Source: Solirubrobacterales bacterium (GTDB lineage Bacteria > Actinomycetota > Thermoleophilia > Solirubrobacterales > Solirubrobacteraceae). From it: a DNA stretch of 12,460 nt. Where the stretch lies: the NCBI GenBank assembly GCA_016215085.1, contig JACRMD010000035.1, positions 1-12,460 on the forward strand, given 5' to 3'. The position numbers and the translations under genes were made by a program. Positions within the stretch are counted from its first letter, which is position 1. Each line of letters begins with the position of its first letter. Positions 1 through 5,792 of the stretch are shown here, in pieces. Below the pieces are notes generated by a model. The model made no database searches and was not told the origin of the DNA. It saw only the letters and a list, made by a program, of their open reading frames with translations.

Positions 1-700
1 CCAGGTCGGGCCGGTGGTCGATGATCGACACCGCGCGCTCGGCGGACTCCGCGTAGGCGATCGACTGGCGCACGACGGTGTCCAGCAGCTTGTCGCCGAC
101 GTGCTCCTTGAGCGACTGCTGGGCCTCGCGCGAGTGCACCGTGCGCATGTCGGCGATGGTGAACACGACCCCGAGCCACTCGAGGTCGGGGTTCAGGCCG
201 TCGCGCGCGAGCTCGATGACCTCGAGCGCCTGCTCGACGCCCTGCAGCGCGAAGTACTGCGCCTCGGCGCTGAGCAGCGCGTGGTCGGCGGCCACCAGGG
301 CGTTGACGGTCAGCAGCCCGAGGTTGGGCGGGCAGTCCAGGAAGATGACGTCGAACTGGTCGTCGAGCGGCTTGAGCGCCCGGCGCAGCGTCAGCTCGCG
401 GCCCATCTTGCCCGCGAGCGCGACCTCGGCCTCGGCGAGGCTGAGGTTCGCCGGGATCACGGAGATGCCGCCGCCGTCGTGGACCGCGGCCTTGGCCTTG
501 GCCTGCCCGACGAGCACGTCGCGGATGGTGGGCTCGGCCTCGGGATCGACGTCGAGGTAGTCCGAGAGGTTGCCCTGCGGGTCGAGGTCCACGGCGAGGA
601 CCTCGAGCCCGGCCCGACGGAACACGTCGGCCAGGTGCCGCACCGCGGTGGTCTTCCCCGTGCCGCCCTTCTGCGAGAGGACCGCGATCTTGACCGCCAT
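1..700 (-). CDS. parA: ParA/Soj-family chromosome-partitioning ATPase (partial, C-terminus beyond left edge)
   Basis: Translating the minus strand from the ATG at 700 gives 233 codons without a stop, so the gene runs off the left edge. The N-terminus has the deviant Walker A of the ParA/MinD class (KGGTGKTT, residues 11-18, with signature Lys11 and P-loop Lys16). It is followed by the DLDPQGN switch (38-44) and a Walker B strand ending in LDCPPNLG (Asp122). These place it with Soj/ParA rather than MinD, which normally has other residues after the switch Asp. Family members dimerise on ATP, bind DNA non-specifically and move ParB-bound origins or other cargo. No parB is visible; it may lie past the edge, or this may be an orphan ParA. 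The start is supported by ATG immediately before the Walker A strand and by a TACACT hexamer 7 nt upstream, with no Shine-Dalgarno. The FHA gene lies 48 nt upstream on the same strand. The assignment to the family is very secure; the cargo is unknown. Confidence 0.95.
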   Translation of the reverse strand, partial: MAVKIAVLSQKGGTGKTTAVRHLADVFRRAGLEVLAVDLDPQGNLSDYLDVDPEAEPTIRDVLVGQAKAKAAVHDGGGISVIPANLSLAEAEVALAGKMGRELTLRRALKPLDDQFDVIFLDCPPNLGLLTVNALVAADHALLSAEAQYFALQGVEQALEVIELARDGLNPDLEWLGVVFTIADMRTVHSREAQQSLKEHVGDKLLDTVVRQSIAYAESAERAVSIIDHRPDL

Positions 701-707
701 CGGCGGC

Positions 708-713
708 AGTGTA
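708..713 (-). promoter_or_regulatory. Candidate -10 box (TACACT) for a leaderless parA transcript
   Basis: Read on the minus strand, TACACT is followed by seven bases (GCCGCCG) and then the parA ATG. It fits the actinobacterial TAnnnT -10 consensus, and the spacing would put transcription start at or next to the A of ATG. No Shine-Dalgarno is present between them. I could not find a convincing -35 hexamer 16-18 nt upstream, so this is a candidate only. Confidence 0.45.
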
Positions 714-748
714 CGCGGCCCTCCCGCGATGCGGTCGGGCCGGGCCGG

Positions 749-1324
749 CTAGCCCGTCGCCCCGAGCTGCGGCTCCTGCGAGGCGGCCCCTGCGGGCAGC
801 GCCTCCAGGAAGTGCAGGCGGTAGCGGCCCACGACGATCTCGTCGCCGTCGGCCAGCGCGCGCCACTCGACGCGCTCCCCGTTCACGAAGACCCCGTTGA
901 GGCTGCGGTCGTCGAGCACGCGCACCCCGTCCGGCTGGCGGACGATGAGCGCGTGGCGCCGCGAGACCGTGGGGTCGTCGAAGCGGACGTCCGCCGCCAG
1001 GCTGCGGCCGACGCGCGTCCACTCCTTCTCCAGCGGGACCACGCGGATGCGGCCCGCGTCGTCGTAGGCCAGGTACTGGCCGGGCCCGCCGACCTCCTGG
1101 CGCGCCAGCGCCAGGAAGGACTCGCGGTCCTCGGCCGTCGGCTCGTCACCCGGGCGGCGCTGGAAGCGCCCGCCGGCGAAGAGCGATGCGCGCACGAAGC
1201 TGTCCCCGTTGCAGCCGGGGCAGGCCGGCAGCTCGTCGGCGGCGGCCAGCGTCACCACGTACCCGCACTGCTCGCAGCGGAACGATCCGGTGCCCGCCAA
1301 GGTTCCCGTCGTCAAAGACTCCAT
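749..1324 (-). CDS. Zinc-ribbon plus FHA-domain protein
   Basis: The protein has 191 residues. Residues about 15-42 hold two CxxC pairs (CEQC and CPGC), a short zinc ribbon. The C-terminal half (about 95-185) is a forkhead-associated domain: GRS near the first strands, the SRRH phosphothreonine-binding motif, then an N-G-x-F-V-N-G loop and a final strand before the tail. FHA domains bind phosphothreonine peptides, usually marks left by Ser/Thr kinases such as PknB-type enzymes, so this is probably a soluble adaptor or sensor. The middle (about 45-95) has no domain I recognise. The frame stays open 219 nt further upstream, but the ATG at 1324 is chosen because a GAGGGAG ribosome site lies 5 nt before it and the upstream extension is Arg/Ser-rich low-complexity sequence covering the opposite-strand gene. 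It is divergent from the small CxxC protein and upstream of parA in the same direction. No kinase or phosphatase is visible in the window, so its partner is unknown. Confidence 0.88.
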   Translation of the reverse strand: MESLTTGTLAGTGSFRCEQCGYVVTLAAADELPACPGCNGDSFVRASLFAGGRFQRRPGDEPTAEDRESFLALARQEVGGPGQYLAYDDAGRIRVVPLEKEWTRVGRSLAADVRFDDPTVSRRHALIVRQPDGVRVLDDRSLNGVFVNGERVEWRALADGDEIVVGRYRLHFLEALPAGAASQEPQLGATG

Positions 1325-1329
1325 CTCAG

Positions 1330-1336
1330 CTCCCTC
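1330..1336 (-). promoter_or_regulatory. Shine-Dalgarno site of the FHA gene (GAGGGAG)
   Basis: On the minus strand GAGGGAG lies 5 nt before the ATG at 1324. It is the clearest ribosome-binding site in the window and decides the start of the FHA gene over the longer open frame upstream. Most other genes here have no comparable site. Confidence 0.65.
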
Positions 1337-1409
1337 TGCTGCCCTGCTAGGCGACCCGTCTGCGCCCGACCTGACGAGGACTCCGGAGGGGCGCGGCGAA
1401 CTCCCGGGC

Positions 1410-1670
1410 ATGGCTCGCCACGCCCCCGCCCTGTCGGAGCCGGACCTCGAGCTCGCCCTGCTGCGCAAGGGCGTGGGCGCACTGCAATCGACCCGTTGCC
1501 GGTGCGCCGACTGCGGCCGGACCCCGCTGGTGGGCGAGCGCACCTACCGGTACGCGCGGGCCGTCGTCTGCGCGCTCTGCCGGCCCCTTCGCCGGGGCGA
1601 GCCGGAGGCCGTCGAGCTCGTCCGGCACAGCGAGCGCGGGCACACCGTGCGGCTGCGGCCGGCCGCGTAG
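1410..1670 (+). CDS. Small protein with two CxxC pairs (putative zinc-binding, unknown function)
   Basis: An 86-residue basic protein starting at the ATG at 1410. Two CxxC pairs (CADC and CALC, about residues 32-35 and 54-57) flank a segment with the pattern RTPLVGERTYRY, which looks like a treble-clef or rubredoxin-like zinc knuckle. An Arg-rich C-terminus includes the H-S-E-R-G-H-T segment. Family members of this type are familiar to me as uncharacterised proteins of high-GC actinobacteria; no function is known. The frame is open upstream to about 1209, but that part overlaps the FHA gene on the other strand and has low-complexity composition. A GGAGGGG run at 1384-1390 is 19 nt before the ATG, too far for an ideal ribosome site, so the start is less sure than the frame. 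It is divergent from the FHA gene, with 85 nt between start codons. Confidence 0.72.
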   Translation: MARHAPALSEPDLELALLRKGVGALQSTRCRCADCGRTPLVGERTYRYARAVVCALCRPLRRGEPEAVELVRHSERGHTVRLRPAA

Positions 1671-1719
1671 GCCCCAAACCCCGAACAAACCTCCACGGCT
1701 CCGTCGCGGGGGCCGCGGG

Positions 1720-1725
1720 TAGACT
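1720..1725 (+). promoter_or_regulatory. Candidate -10 box (TAGACT) for a leaderless SRPBCC transcript
   Basis: TAGACT is followed by eight bases and then the GTG start at 1734, with no Shine-Dalgarno. The spacing would place transcription start at or one base before the GTG. No clear -35 hexamer was found. Confidence 0.45.
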
Positions 1726-1733
1726 CGCGGCCC

Positions 1734-2180
1734 GTGGATCCCGTCACCGTCGAAGTCACGATCGGCCGCCCCCGCGAAGAGGTCTTCGCCTACCTCGCGG
1801 ACATCGCCAACCACGCGGAGTTCACCGACCACTACCTCGTGGACTGGCGCCTGACCCGTGAGGACTCCTACGGCGCCGGCGCCGGCGCGCGCTTCCGGGT
1901 CAAGGCCCCGCTGAACCGCTTCCCGTGGGCCGACGTGACCGTCACGGAGGTCGAGGCCCCGCGCCGCATCGTCGAGCGCGGCCGGACGGGCAAGTTCAAC
2001 CGCAACCTCACGCGCGGCGTCTACGAGCTCGACCCCACGTCCGGCGGCGGCACCCGCGTGCGCTTCACGCTCGAGACCAAGCCGGCCAAGCTCAGCGACA
2101 GGATCATGGAGTCGTTCGGCGCGCGGGGCCCGCGTCGGGGTACCGCTTCCGGCCGACGGCCGAGCGCTGATCCCCGCTAG
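1734..2180 (+). CDS. SRPBCC-fold protein (polyketide cyclase/START-like), C-terminus possibly truncated or frameshifted
   Basis: The protein has 148 residues from the GTG at 1734. The start V/M-D-P-V-T-V-E-V-T-I-x-R-P-x-E-E-V-F-A-Y-L-A-D is typical of SRPBCC proteins: a first strand followed by a helix with E-V-F-x-Y-L-x-D-x-x-N. The strands continue to F-T-L-E-T at about 115. The fold normally closes with a long C-terminal helix over the sheet. Here only about 12 helix-like residues (about 118-129) follow before an 18-residue Arg/Gly/Pro-rich tail, so the protein looks truncated or shifted in its last part. SRPBCC proteins bind hydrophobic ligands, and many are lipid carriers or cyclases; nothing here shows the ligand. 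The lipoprotein gene starts 14 nt after its stop, so the two may be cotranscribed. The start is supported by the TAGACT box. Family assignment is good; function is unknown. Confidence 0.85.
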   Translation: MDPVTVEVTIGRPREEVFAYLADIANHAEFTDHYLVDWRLTREDSYGAGAGARFRVKAPLNRFPWADVTVTEVEAPRRIVERGRTGKFNRNLTRGVYELDPTSGGGTRVRFTLETKPAKLSDRIMESFGARGPRRGTASGRRPSADPR

Positions 2181-2183
2181 AGT
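2178..2183 (+). promoter_or_regulatory. Possible -10 box (TAGAGT) before the lipoprotein gene
   Basis: TAGAGT lies 11 nt before the ATG at 2195 and overlaps the stop codon of the SRPBCC gene. If used, it would give a leader of only a few bases. Cotranscription with the gene upstream is an equally good explanation. Confidence 0.25.
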
Positions 2184-2194
2184 CCGCCGCCGTC

Positions 2195-2755
2195 ATGCAG
2201 CTCCGTCGCCTCGCCGCCACCGCCGCCGTCGCCCTCGTCGCCGCCTTCGGCCTCGCCGCCTGCGGCGCGGAGGAGGACGTCCGGCTCGGCGAGACCGAGG
2301 GCGTCTACGTCAAGGCGGGCGAGGTCAAGTACCAGGTCCAGATCTCGCGGCCGCTGAACCCGACCGACTGGGAGGACCGCGACTACCTGCTGGGCCTCCC
2401 GGCCGGCGAGCAGCTCGCGGGCGACGAGAGCTACTTCGCCGTCTTCATCCGCGCGTTCAACCAGACCGACGCGCCGCACCCGTCGGCCACGCAGTTCGAG
2501 ATCGAGGACACGACGGGCGCGAAGTTCGAGCCGCTGCAGCTCGACACGAAGGCCAACGCGTTCGTGTTCCAGCCCGGCACGGTCCCGGCCGGCCTGCAGC
2601 TGCCGCTGCCGAACTCGGCCGGCCAGACGAACACCACGCAGGGCGGCCTGCTGCTGTTCAAGCTGCCGACGGCCGCGCTGGAGAACCGGCCGCTCGAGCT
2701 GCACATCGCCGCGCCCGAGGGCGGCGAAGGCGCCATCGTCGACCTCGACGTCTAG
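2195..2755 (+). CDS. Small secreted lipoprotein, DUF4352-like
   Basis: The protein has 186 residues. The N-terminus has two arginines, an Ala/Val-rich hydrophobic stretch and a lipobox L-A-A-C with Cys23 as the lipidated residue, so it should be exported and anchored on the outer face of the membrane. The mature part is a single beta-rich domain: a strand near 40-55 (V-K-Y-Q-V-Q-I-S-R-P-L-N-P), then an F-A-V-F-I-R-A-F-N-Q-T segment and an F-E-I-E-D-T-T-G-A-K-F segment. This resembles the DUF4352-type immunoglobulin-like domain found in actinobacterial lipoproteins. I see no catalytic motif. It follows the SRPBCC gene by 14 nt and ends 6 nt short of the convergent PBP stop, so any shared terminator must lie within coding sequence. 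Lipoprotein status is well supported; function is unknown. Confidence 0.9.
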   Translation: MQLRRLAATAAVALVAAFGLAACGAEEDVRLGETEGVYVKAGEVKYQVQISRPLNPTDWEDRDYLLGLPAGEQLAGDESYFAVFIRAFNQTDAPHPSATQFEIEDTTGAKFEPLQLDTKANAFVFQPGTVPAGLQLPLPNSAGQTNTTQGGLLLFKLPTAALENRPLELHIAAPEGGEGAIVDLDV

Positions 2756-2761
2756 CCGGTC

Positions 2762-4507
2762 CTACCGCTTCAAGGCGGCGAGCAGGACCTGCTTGGCCGC
2801 CGGCGCGGCGGTCTCGCCGCCGGCCCCGGCGCCCACGACGTAGAGGCCCACGGCCACGCGTGGCTGCCGGTCGCCCGCCGGCGCGTAGGCGGCGAACCAC
2901 GCCGTCGTGTCGGTCGGGTCGGGCTGCTGGTCGGCCGGGCAGGATTCGGACCCGCCCACCCCTGAGGGGTCGGGCTCGCAGCGCTTGGTCGACCGCAGCT
3001 CCGCCGTGCCGGTCTTGCCGGCCACGGTCACGCCGGGGATGGCGGCGCTCGTGCCCGTGCCGGCGTTGACGACGCCGGTCATCATCCGCCCGACGCGGCG
3101 GGCCACCGACGCGGGCACGGCGGTCGTCGTGGGCGCGTCCTGCTTGGCGGCCTCGAGGTCCAGCGTGGGCGCCGGGCGCTTGCCGCGGCGCGCGATCGTC
3201 GCCGCCACGAGCGCCATCTGCAGCGCCGAGGCCTGCACGCGGCCCTGGCCGATCGCGCTGGAGCCGACGGCGAGGTCGTCGCCGATCTCCTCCGCGGGCG
3301 GGATCGTGCTCGTGGCCGCGCCCACGATGCCCGGCGGCGTGTTGAAGCCGAACCGCTCGGCCGCCGCGACGAGCCGCTTGGCGCCGAGCTTGGCGCCCAT
3401 GGGCGCGAAGACCGAGTTGCACGACTCGGCGAAGGACTCGGCCAGCGTCCCGCCGCACGCCTCCCCGTTGGCGTTCTCGAGCTCGACGCCGCTCAGCGTC
3501 GCAGCGGTCTGGACCGGGAACGTGTCCGACGGCTTGGCGACCCCGGCGTCCAGCGCGGCGGCCAGGGTGATGATCTTGAACGTCGAGCCGGGCGGCTGCA
3601 GGCCGCTGAAGCCGATGCCGGCGACGCCGAGCACCTCGCCGTTGCGGGGGTCGAGCGCCACGACGCCGCCCAGGCGACCGGCGAGCGAGGCGACGGCCGC
3701 GGTCTGGACGCCGACGTCGAGCGTCGTGCGCACCGGCTGCGCCTTGCGCGGCTCGCGCTTGGCCAGGAGCCGCAGGCCCGCGCGCAGCTCGCCGCCGGGC
3801 GTCCCGGCCAGGCGCTCCTCGAAGATCCGCTCGAGGCCGGTCAGGCCGATCTGGGCGTCGGTGGGCAGGCCGCGGCGGCGGACCTCGGCGGCGCGCTCCT
3901 TGGGGACGGGGCCGACGGTGCCGACGATCGCCTCGGCCGCGGCGCCGAGCGTCGAGGTCCGCTCGGTGCCCTCGGCCAGCGCGGTGCCGTCGCGGGCCAG
4001 CAGGTCCGCGCGGTCGGGCATGCGGGTCGTGCGCTTGAGCCGCTCGCCGCGGGCCAGGCCGGGGAAGACGTCCTCGGGGTGCCAGTCCAGCCGCGCCTCG
4101 CCGTCCTCGTCGGCCACGTCGAAGGCCACCACGCCGCGCACGGGCCCGAACGCCTTGGTCTCCACGCGGACCGGCAGCCGCCAGGAGTGCTCGCCCGCCT
4201 TGCGCGGCGTGCCCGTGGCGACCTTCGTCGCGGTGGCGGTCGCCAGCGCGCCCTGCTGGCGGGCCGCGAAGTCGTCGTAGGGGTGCGCGCCCTTGGCCGC
4301 GCCGGTCAGCAGGCGGTGCATGGCGCGGGTGTCGCCCCGCTCCCACGCGCGCGCGTAGGCCTGGACGGCGGCGCGCTCGTCGGGCCCCTTGAACGCGCTC
4401 GCGACCAGCAGCACGAGGACCACGACCCCGGCCACGAGTGCGAGAGCTGCGACCGCGCGGCGCAACCAGACGACATGCGAGGGGGCGCGGCGCCGCTGCA
4501 TGGACAT
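2762..4507 (-). CDS. Class B penicillin-binding protein with NTF2-like N-terminal domain (D,D-transpeptidase)
   Basis: A 581-residue protein from ATG 4507; a second in-frame ATG at 4501 (579 aa) is equally possible. Residues about 16-38 are the single membrane anchor after an Arg-rich cytoplasmic tip. Residues about 42-150 match the NTF2-like domain of MecA-type PBPs, about 155-255 are the linker/dimerisation region, and the transpeptidase domain follows. All three active-site motifs are present: S308-T-F-K311 (nucleophile Ser308), S362-C-N364 and K498-T-G500. The enzyme cross-links peptidoglycan stem peptides outside the membrane and is a beta-lactam target. M. tuberculosis PBP-lipo (Rv2864c) has this architecture, but here the anchor is a transmembrane helix without a lipobox. 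Cys351/Cys363 and Cys510/Cys523 form two close pairs that could make disulfides. It is convergent with the lipoprotein gene and divergent from the MarP-like protease. No FtsW/RodA partner is visible. Confidence 0.93.
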   Translation of the reverse strand: MSMQRRRAPSHVVWLRRAVAALALVAGVVVLVLLVASAFKGPDERAAVQAYARAWERGDTRAMHRLLTGAAKGAHPYDDFAARQQGALATATATKVATGTPRKAGEHSWRLPVRVETKAFGPVRGVVAFDVADEDGEARLDWHPEDVFPGLARGERLKRTTRMPDRADLLARDGTALAEGTERTSTLGAAAEAIVGTVGPVPKERAAEVRRRGLPTDAQIGLTGLERIFEERLAGTPGGELRAGLRLLAKREPRKAQPVRTTLDVGVQTAAVASLAGRLGGVVALDPRNGEVLGVAGIGFSGLQPPGSTFKIITLAAALDAGVAKPSDTFPVQTAATLSGVELENANGEACGGTLAESFAESCNSVFAPMGAKLGAKRLVAAAERFGFNTPPGIVGAATSTIPPAEEIGDDLAVGSSAIGQGRVQASALQMALVAATIARRGKRPAPTLDLEAAKQDAPTTTAVPASVARRVGRMMTGVVNAGTGTSAAIPGVTVAGKTGTAELRSTKRCEPDPSGVGGSESCPADQQPDPTDTTAWFAAYAPAGDRQPRVAVGLYVVGAGAGGETAAPAAKQVLLAALKR

Positions 4508-4509
4508 CA

Positions 4510-4524
4510 GGCAAGGTACCTGCC
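4510..4524. promoter_or_regulatory. Near-palindrome in the PBP/protease divergent promoter gap
   Basis: AGGTACCT (4514-4521) is a perfect 8-bp palindrome, and the arms extend to GGC...GCC with one bulged A at 4513. It sits just upstream of the PBP start in the only 40 nt separating two divergent genes and contains TACCTT on the minus strand, 5 nt before ATG 4507 and 11 nt before ATG 4501. It could be an operator or simply the PBP -10 region. There is no direct evidence of binding. Confidence 0.25.
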
Positions 4525-4533
4525 GTGCACGCG

Positions 4534-4539
4534 TATGAC
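4534..4539 (+). promoter_or_regulatory. Candidate -10 box (TATGAC) for the MarP-like protease
   Basis: TATGAC is followed by eight bases and then the GTG start at 4548, giving a predicted leaderless transcript. The last base departs from the TAnnnT consensus and no -35 was recognised. The low number of A/T bases elsewhere in the gap makes it the best candidate there. Confidence 0.35.
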
Positions 4540-4547
4540 ACACGTTC

Positions 4548-5705
4548 GTGACGCCCCTGGACTGGGTGATCGTCGCCTTCGCGGTCCTGATGGCCGCGGT
4601 GGGCTGGCGCCAGGGGTTCATCGCGGGCGCGTTGGCGCTCGCCGGCTTCGCGGCCGGCGCGCTGCTCGGCAGCCGCCTGGGCCCGATCGTCCTGCCCGAC
4701 GGCTCGAGCTCGCCCTACGCGCCGCTCTTCGCCCTGGCGGGCGGCCTGCTGGGCGGGTCGCTCCTGGCCGGGCTGCTCGAGGGCGCGGGCTTCGCGCTGC
4801 GGTCGCGGCTGCGGGCGCCCGGCCTTGCGGTGGTCGACGGCGGGCTGGGCGCGATGCTGAGCGCGGCCATCGCGCTCGGGCTGGCCTGGATCGCCGGCGC
4901 GGTGATGCTCCAGACGCCCGGCGCGCGGGAGCTGCGGCGCGACATCCAGCGCTCGGAGATCCTGCGGCGGCTCAACGCCGTGCTGCCGCCGTCGGGGCCG
5001 CTGCTCAACGCGCTGGCGCGCGTGGACCCGTTCCCGCGCGTGGACGGCCCGGAGGCCGACGTGCCGGCGCCGCGGGCGGCGATCGCCCGCGACCCGGAGG
5101 TGGCGGGGGCCGCGGCGAGCGTCGTGCGGATCCTCGGCACGGCGTGCGGCCTGGGGGTCGAGGGCTCGGGCTGGGTCGCCGGCGACGGCCTCGTGGTCAC
5201 CAACGCGCACGTGGTCGCCGGCCAGGACGACACCGTCGTCGAGGTGCGCGGGCGCGAGCCGCGGCTCGACGCGGTGGCGGTCGCCTTCGACGCGACCAAC
5301 GACGTCGCGGTGCTGCGCGTCGACGGCCTCGACGCGCCCCGCCTGGAGCTCGCCGCCGACCCGGCGGCGGGCACCGCCGCCGGCATCCTCGGCTTCCCGC
5401 AGAACGGGCCCTACGCGGTGCGCGCCGGGCGGCTGGGCCAGACCCGCGACGTCGTCTCCCAGGACGCCTACGGCCGGGGGCCGGTGACGCGGCGGATCAC
5501 CTCGTTCCGGGGCGTCGTCAAGCCGGGCAACTCGGGCGGCCCGATGGTCGACGGCGACGGGCGCGTGGTGACGACGGTCTTCGCCGCGTCGCGGGGCGCG
5601 GCGACGGCGGGCGGCTACGGGGTGCCCAACCGCGAGGTGCGCCGGGCGCTGGAGGGCGCGGCGCCGCCGGGCCGCGCGGTGGGCACCGGTCCCTGCACCC
5701 GCTGA
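4548..5705 (+). CDS. marP: MarP-like membrane serine protease (CvpA-type membrane domain plus trypsin domain)
   Basis: A 385-residue protein from GTG 4548. The N-terminal half (about 1-125) has four hydrophobic segments and the CvpA-like opening D-W-V-I-V-A-F. The C-terminal half (about 185-380) is a trypsin-like protease with a complete triad: His221 in T-N-A-H-V-V, Asp252 in N-D-V-A-V-L, and Ser329 in P-G-N-S-G-G-P. Length, domain order and triad spacing match M. tuberculosis MarP (Rv3671c). Cys200, just before the first protease strand, and Cys383, at the extreme C-terminus, are placed like the disulfide that stabilises active MarP. MarP is a periplasmic protease needed for acid resistance that cleaves the peptidoglycan hydrolase RipA; the same role here is inferred. 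The neighbouring divergent PBP strengthens a cell-wall context. topB starts 87 nt downstream on the same strand. Confidence 0.92.
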   Translation: MTPLDWVIVAFAVLMAAVGWRQGFIAGALALAGFAAGALLGSRLGPIVLPDGSSSPYAPLFALAGGLLGGSLLAGLLEGAGFALRSRLRAPGLAVVDGGLGAMLSAAIALGLAWIAGAVMLQTPGARELRRDIQRSEILRRLNAVLPPSGPLLNALARVDPFPRVDGPEADVPAPRAAIARDPEVAGAAASVVRILGTACGLGVEGSGWVAGDGLVVTNAHVVAGQDDTVVEVRGREPRLDAVAVAFDATNDVAVLRVDGLDAPRLELAADPAAGTAAGILGFPQNGPYAVRAGRLGQTRDVVSQDAYGRGPVTRRITSFRGVVKPGNSGGPMVDGDGRVVTTVFAASRGAATAGGYGVPNREVRRALEGAAPPGRAVGTGPCTR

Positions 5706-5777
5706 GGCGCGTCACGACTCCGCCACGTGTTCGTGCCCGAACTGCCACGCGGGCCGTTCGGCAGGGCCCTCCCGCGC

Positions 5778-5783
5778 TACCCT
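5778..5783 (+). promoter_or_regulatory. Candidate -10 box (TACCCT) for a leaderless topB transcript
   Basis: TACCCT is followed by nine C/G bases and then the ATG at 5793, with no purine-rich ribosome site in between. It lies in the 87-nt gap after the protease gene. No good -35 hexamer was found. Confidence 0.45.
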
Positions 5784-5792
5784 CCCGCGCCC

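Noticed and set aside
701..748. A terminator between the FHA gene and parA
   Set aside because: Only short GC-rich repeats such as GGCTAGCC around the FHA stop are visible, with no T-run on the transcribed strand. These are expected by chance at this GC content.
14..1861. A 615-codon open frame on the plus strand over parA and the FHA gene
   Set aside because: Composition is Arg/Ala/Gly/Val-rich with no domain pattern. The opposite strand encodes clear ParA and FHA motifs, and the frame is a by-product of GC-rich third positions.
2658..5210. An 850-codon open frame on the minus strand over the PBP and protease genes
   Set aside because: Low-complexity Arg/Ala/Gly sequence in a different frame from the PBP motifs; it also runs antisense to the protease with its intact triad.
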